From Nocardioidaceae bacterium (lineage in GTDB: Bacteria; Actinomycetota; Actinomycetes; Propionibacteriales; Nocardioidaceae), in assembly GCA_025966335.1 (NCBI GenBank), contig JAICRS010000009.1:1-25253 (forward strand): a DNA stretch of 25,253 nt, in the 5' to 3' direction. Position numbers and translations under genes: made by a program. The notes under the pieces were generated by a model. It was not told the DNA's origin. It was given only the letters and a program-made list of their open reading frames with translations, and ran no database searches. Shown here piece by piece: positions 23,467 to 25,253 of the stretch; positions within the stretch are counted from its first letter, which is position 1, and the number at the start of each line of letters is the position of its first letter.

Positions 23467-23545
23467 GGCGCCTCCTACTGGGAATCGAGATGTGAGGCCC
23501 GCGGCTGGTGCGGACCAGGGCTCACCCTAATACCGCCATGCGAGA

Positions 23546-23565
23546 CGGAGCGTGAGAACGCTCCG
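23546..23565 (-). terminator. 8-bp hairpin with GAGA loop upstream of the lipoprotein gene
   Basis: CGGAGCGT-GAGA-ACGCTCCG, about 80 bp before the lipoprotein start and just after the amidohydrolase stop (minus strand). No T-run. It could end amidohydrolase transcription or act in the lipoprotein 5' region. Confidence 0.4.
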
Positions 23566-23576
23566 ATCGGGGCAAG

Positions 23577-23597
23577 TTGTTACCTATCCGGTAACAA
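23577..23597. promoter_or_regulatory. Inverted repeat TTGTTACC-N5-GGTAACAA
   Basis: Perfect 8-bp arms around TATCC. It covers the amidohydrolase stop codon (23584-23586) and lies 111 bp upstream of the lipoprotein start. It is AT-richer than its surroundings and shaped like an operator for the nucleoside import operon; a hairpin function is also possible. Confidence 0.5.
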
Positions 23598-24768
23598 GCG
23601 CCTCCACCGCCGCTGCGGCGAGCACCTTGGCACCGATCCCCACCGCGCGCTCATCGATGTGCAGGTCGCCCTGGTGCAGGTCGTACGTCGGCCCGCCCGG
23701 TGTGCGTGTGCCGAGCCGCCCCATGGCGCCCGGCACCGACTCGAGGTACCACGCGAAGTCCTCGCCGCCCAGGCTCTGCAGCGTCTGGACGTGCCCCTTC
23801 TCGCCGACCACCGACTCCACCGCGCGAGCCAGCACGGCGGTGGCCTCCGGCTCGTTGACCACCGGCGGCACCCCGCGCACGTAGGTCACCTCGGCACCCA
23901 CGCCGTACGGCGCGACGATCTGGGAGATCAGCTCGCGGATCAGGCCCTCTGCCTCGTTCCAGGCGACGGCGTCGAGCATCCGGACCGTGCCGGCGACCTC
24001 GCCGCTCGACGGGATCACGTTCTTGGCGGAGCCGGAACGGACCATTCCCCAGACCAGGCTCGCGCCCGCACGCGGGTCGAGGCGCCGCGACAGCGCGGCG
24101 GGCAGGTCGGTGACCAGCTTCGCGAGTGCATAGGTGAGGTCCTGGGTCAGGTGCGGCCGGGAGGTGTGCCCGCCCTTGCCCGTGAGCCGGACGTTGAGTG
24201 AGTCGGCGGCGCCGGTGAGCGGCCCGGAACGCAGCCCGACCTGTCCGACGTCCAGGCCGGGGTCGCAGTGCAGGCAGAACACATGGCCGACCCCGTCGAG
24301 CGCACCGGTGGAGATCACCTCGAGGGCACCGCCGGGCATGATCTCCTCGGCCGGCTGGAACAGCAGCCGCACCCGGCCGGGCAGCCGGGTCTCGCGGTGT
24401 GCCGCGGCCAGCGCGAGCCCGGCGCCGAGCAGCGCCGTGGTGTGCACGTCGTGGCCGCAGGCGTGGGCGACGCCCCGGTTCGTGCTGACCCACGGGTCCT
24501 GGGTGAAGTCGTCGACGGGCAGCGCGTCCAGGTCCGCCCGCAGGGCCACGGTCGGTCCGGCCGGCTCGCCGACCTCGGCCAGCAGGCCGCTCTTGGGCAG
24601 CAGCTGGACCCGCAGCCCGGCCTCCTCGAGCCGCTTGGCCACCAGCGCGGTGGTGCGCTCCTCCTGCCAGGCCAGCTCCGGGTGCGCGTGCAGGTCACGG
24701 CGTACGGCGATGAGCTCGTCGCTCAACGCGTCGACGGCAGCGGTCACATCGGGAAGGTGGGGCGGCAC
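23584..24768 (-). CDS. M20 family amidohydrolase (AmiA1/AmiB1-like)
   Basis: 394-aa dinuclear metallopeptidase/aminoacylase of the M20D group (hippurate hydrolase-like). Motifs: RRDLHAHPELAWQE, LRADLDALPV, HACGHDVHT, FQPAEE, an internal dimerisation domain (GKGGHTSRP...), and GGEDFAWY with the last metal ligand region. It corresponds by position and sequence type to M. tuberculosis amiA1/amiB1, which flank deoD; the substrate is an N-acyl amino acid or peptide amide, not further determinable. GTG 24768 lies 6 nt behind TACCGT on the minus strand, compatible with leaderless expression. No Shine-Dalgarno sequence is visible. Confidence 0.9.
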   Translation of the reverse strand: MPPHLPDVTAAVDALSDELIAVRRDLHAHPELAWQEERTTALVAKRLEEAGLRVQLLPKSGLLAEVGEPAGPTVALRADLDALPVDDFTQDPWVSTNRGVAHACGHDVHTTALLGAGLALAAAHRETRLPGRVRLLFQPAEEIMPGGALEVISTGALDGVGHVFCLHCDPGLDVGQVGLRSGPLTGAADSLNVRLTGKGGHTSRPHLTQDLTYALAKLVTDLPAALSRRLDPRAGASLVWGMVRSGSAKNVIPSSGEVAGTVRMLDAVAWNEAEGLIRELISQIVAPYGVGAEVTYVRGVPPVVNEPEATAVLARAVESVVGEKGHVQTLQSLGGEDFAWYLESVPGAMGRLGTRTPGGPTYDLHQGDLHIDERAVGIGAKVLAAAAVEALVTG

Positions 24769-24770
24769 GA

Positions 24771-24793
24771 GCCCACGGTAGTCGACCGTGGGC
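24771..24793 (-). promoter_or_regulatory. Inverted repeat overlapping the amidohydrolase -10
   Basis: GCCCACGGT-AGTCG-ACCGTGGGC, 9-bp arms. On the minus strand its proximal arm contains TACCGT (24775-24780), the proposed -10, 6 nt before GTG 24768. So it may be an operator covering the promoter, or the terminator of the mutase gene ending at 24800. Confidence 0.5.
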
Positions 24794-24799
24794 GTCAGG

Positions 24800-25253
24800 T
24801 CAGAACGCGTCCGGCGGCGAGTAGACGCCCCACACCTCGCGCAACGCGTTGCAGACCTCGCCGACCGTGGCGCGCGCCCGCAGCGCCTCCTTCATCGGGT
24901 AGAGCACGTTGTCGTCGCCCTCGGCCGCCTGCTTCAGCGCGGCCAGGTGCTTGGCGACCTCGTCGTTGTCCCGCGACGCGCGCAGGTCGGCCAGTCGCTC
25001 GGCCTGCTGGGCCTCGATCGCCGGGTCGACGCGCAGCGGCTCGTAGGGCTCCTCCTCGGCCGAGGCGTACTTGTTGAGCCCGACGACCACCCGCTGGGCG
25101 GAGTCGATCTCCTTCGCGATCTGGTACGCCGCCTTCTCGATCTCGTTCTTCTGGAAGCCGTGCTCGATGGCCCGAACCGCTCCGCCGAGCTCCTCCACCT
25201 TCGCCATCAGGCTCAGGGCCTCCGCCTCGAGGTCGTCGGTCAGCGACTCCACC
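24800..25253 (-). CDS. Acyl-CoA mutase large subunit, C-terminal part (methylmalonyl-CoA mutase family; truncated by window edge)
   Basis: The last 150 codons of a B12-dependent acyl-CoA mutase catalytic subunit. The frame stays open to the window edge. The visible part (VESLTDDLEAEA, ELGGAVRAIEHGFQKNEIEKAAYQIAKEID, EEPYEPLRVDPAIEAQQ, DNVLYPMKEALRARATVGEVCNALREVWG) is the family-typical C-terminal segment. The protein ends about 6 residues later (VYSPPDAF) without a fused cobalamin domain, so B12 binding must come from a separate small subunit, as in isobutyryl-CoA or related mutases. Whether it isomerises methylmalonyl-, isobutyryl- or another acyl-CoA needs the missing N-terminus. Confidence 0.88.
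   Translation of the reverse strand, partial: VESLTDDLEAEALSLMAKVEELGGAVRAIEHGFQKNEIEKAAYQIAKEIDSAQRVVVGLNKYASAEEEPYEPLRVDPAIEAQQAERLADLRASRDNDEVAKHLAALKQAAEGDDNVLYPMKEALRARATVGEVCNALREVWGVYSPPDAF

Noticed and set aside
22294..24201. A 635-codon plus-strand open frame opposite the lipoprotein and amidohydrolase genes
   Set aside because: It spans intergenic hairpins and two solid minus-strand genes and has no recognisable domain.
1..25253. tRNA/rRNA genes, CRISPR arrays, insertion sequences, prophage or attachment sites
   Set aside because: No cloverleaf, no spaced direct repeats, no transposase or integrase frames and no duplicated ends were seen.

Overview
The window is very GC-rich (roughly 70%) with strong G/C third-position bias and SpoIID/LGFP, PH-domain, LpdA and pyruvate carboxylase genes of actinobacterial type. 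It is most likely chromosomal DNA of a Nocardioidaceae/Propionibacteriales-like actinobacterium; the genus is inference. There are no rRNA, tRNA, CRISPR, phage or IS signatures. Gene order (lpdA, PNP, PMM/PGM, add, deoA, cdd, M20 amidohydrolase) resembles, from memory, the Mycobacterium tuberculosis Rv3303c-Rv3315c region and the Streptomyces deoC/ALDH/PNP region.

Left part (1-6.5 kb): the 3' half of pyruvate carboxylase (pyc), convergent with a secreted SpoIID/LytB protein carrying LGFP repeats. An AT-rich 238-bp intergenic region follows, holding a three-fold 14-bp iterated AATT element. Next come a membrane-anchored Gly-rich protein of unknown function, the NAD(P)H:quinone reductase LpdA (not a true lipoamide dehydrogenase) and a gamma-glutamylcyclotransferase-like protein.

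Middle part (6.5-15 kb): a CDA-fold nucleoside/base deaminase (minus strand), then on the plus strand purine nucleoside phosphorylase, a uronate-dehydrogenase-like SDR and a PGM2-type phosphohexo/phosphopentomutase. After a convergent PH-domain membrane protein the plus strand resumes with deoC, a full ALDH, a short non-catalytic ALDH paralogue and a uridine-kinase-like P-loop protein.

Right part (15-25 kb), read on the minus strand: partial acyl-CoA (methylmalonyl-CoA-type) mutase, M20 amidohydrolase, then a nucleoside import and catabolism operon: BMP-family lipoprotein, two-domain ATPase, two permeases, cdd, deoA. After a 214-bp gap with two identical palindromes come a cupin protein and adenosine deaminase.

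Together these encode an almost closed route. Nucleosides are imported by the BMP ABC transporter, deaminated (Cdd, Add), phosphorolysed (DeoA, PNP), and the (deoxy)ribose-1-phosphate is isomerised, probably by the PGM2-like mutase because no deoB is present here. DeoC then cleaves deoxyribose-5-phosphate to glyceraldehyde-3-phosphate and acetaldehyde, and the adjacent ALDH pair could oxidise the acetaldehyde. The most interesting points are the ALDH pair, which looks like an ALDH16 enzyme split into catalytic and pseudo-enzyme subunits, and a recurrent leaderless-promoter signature (TAnnnT-N6/7-start, three times exactly TACGCT-N7) in front of most operon-heading genes.
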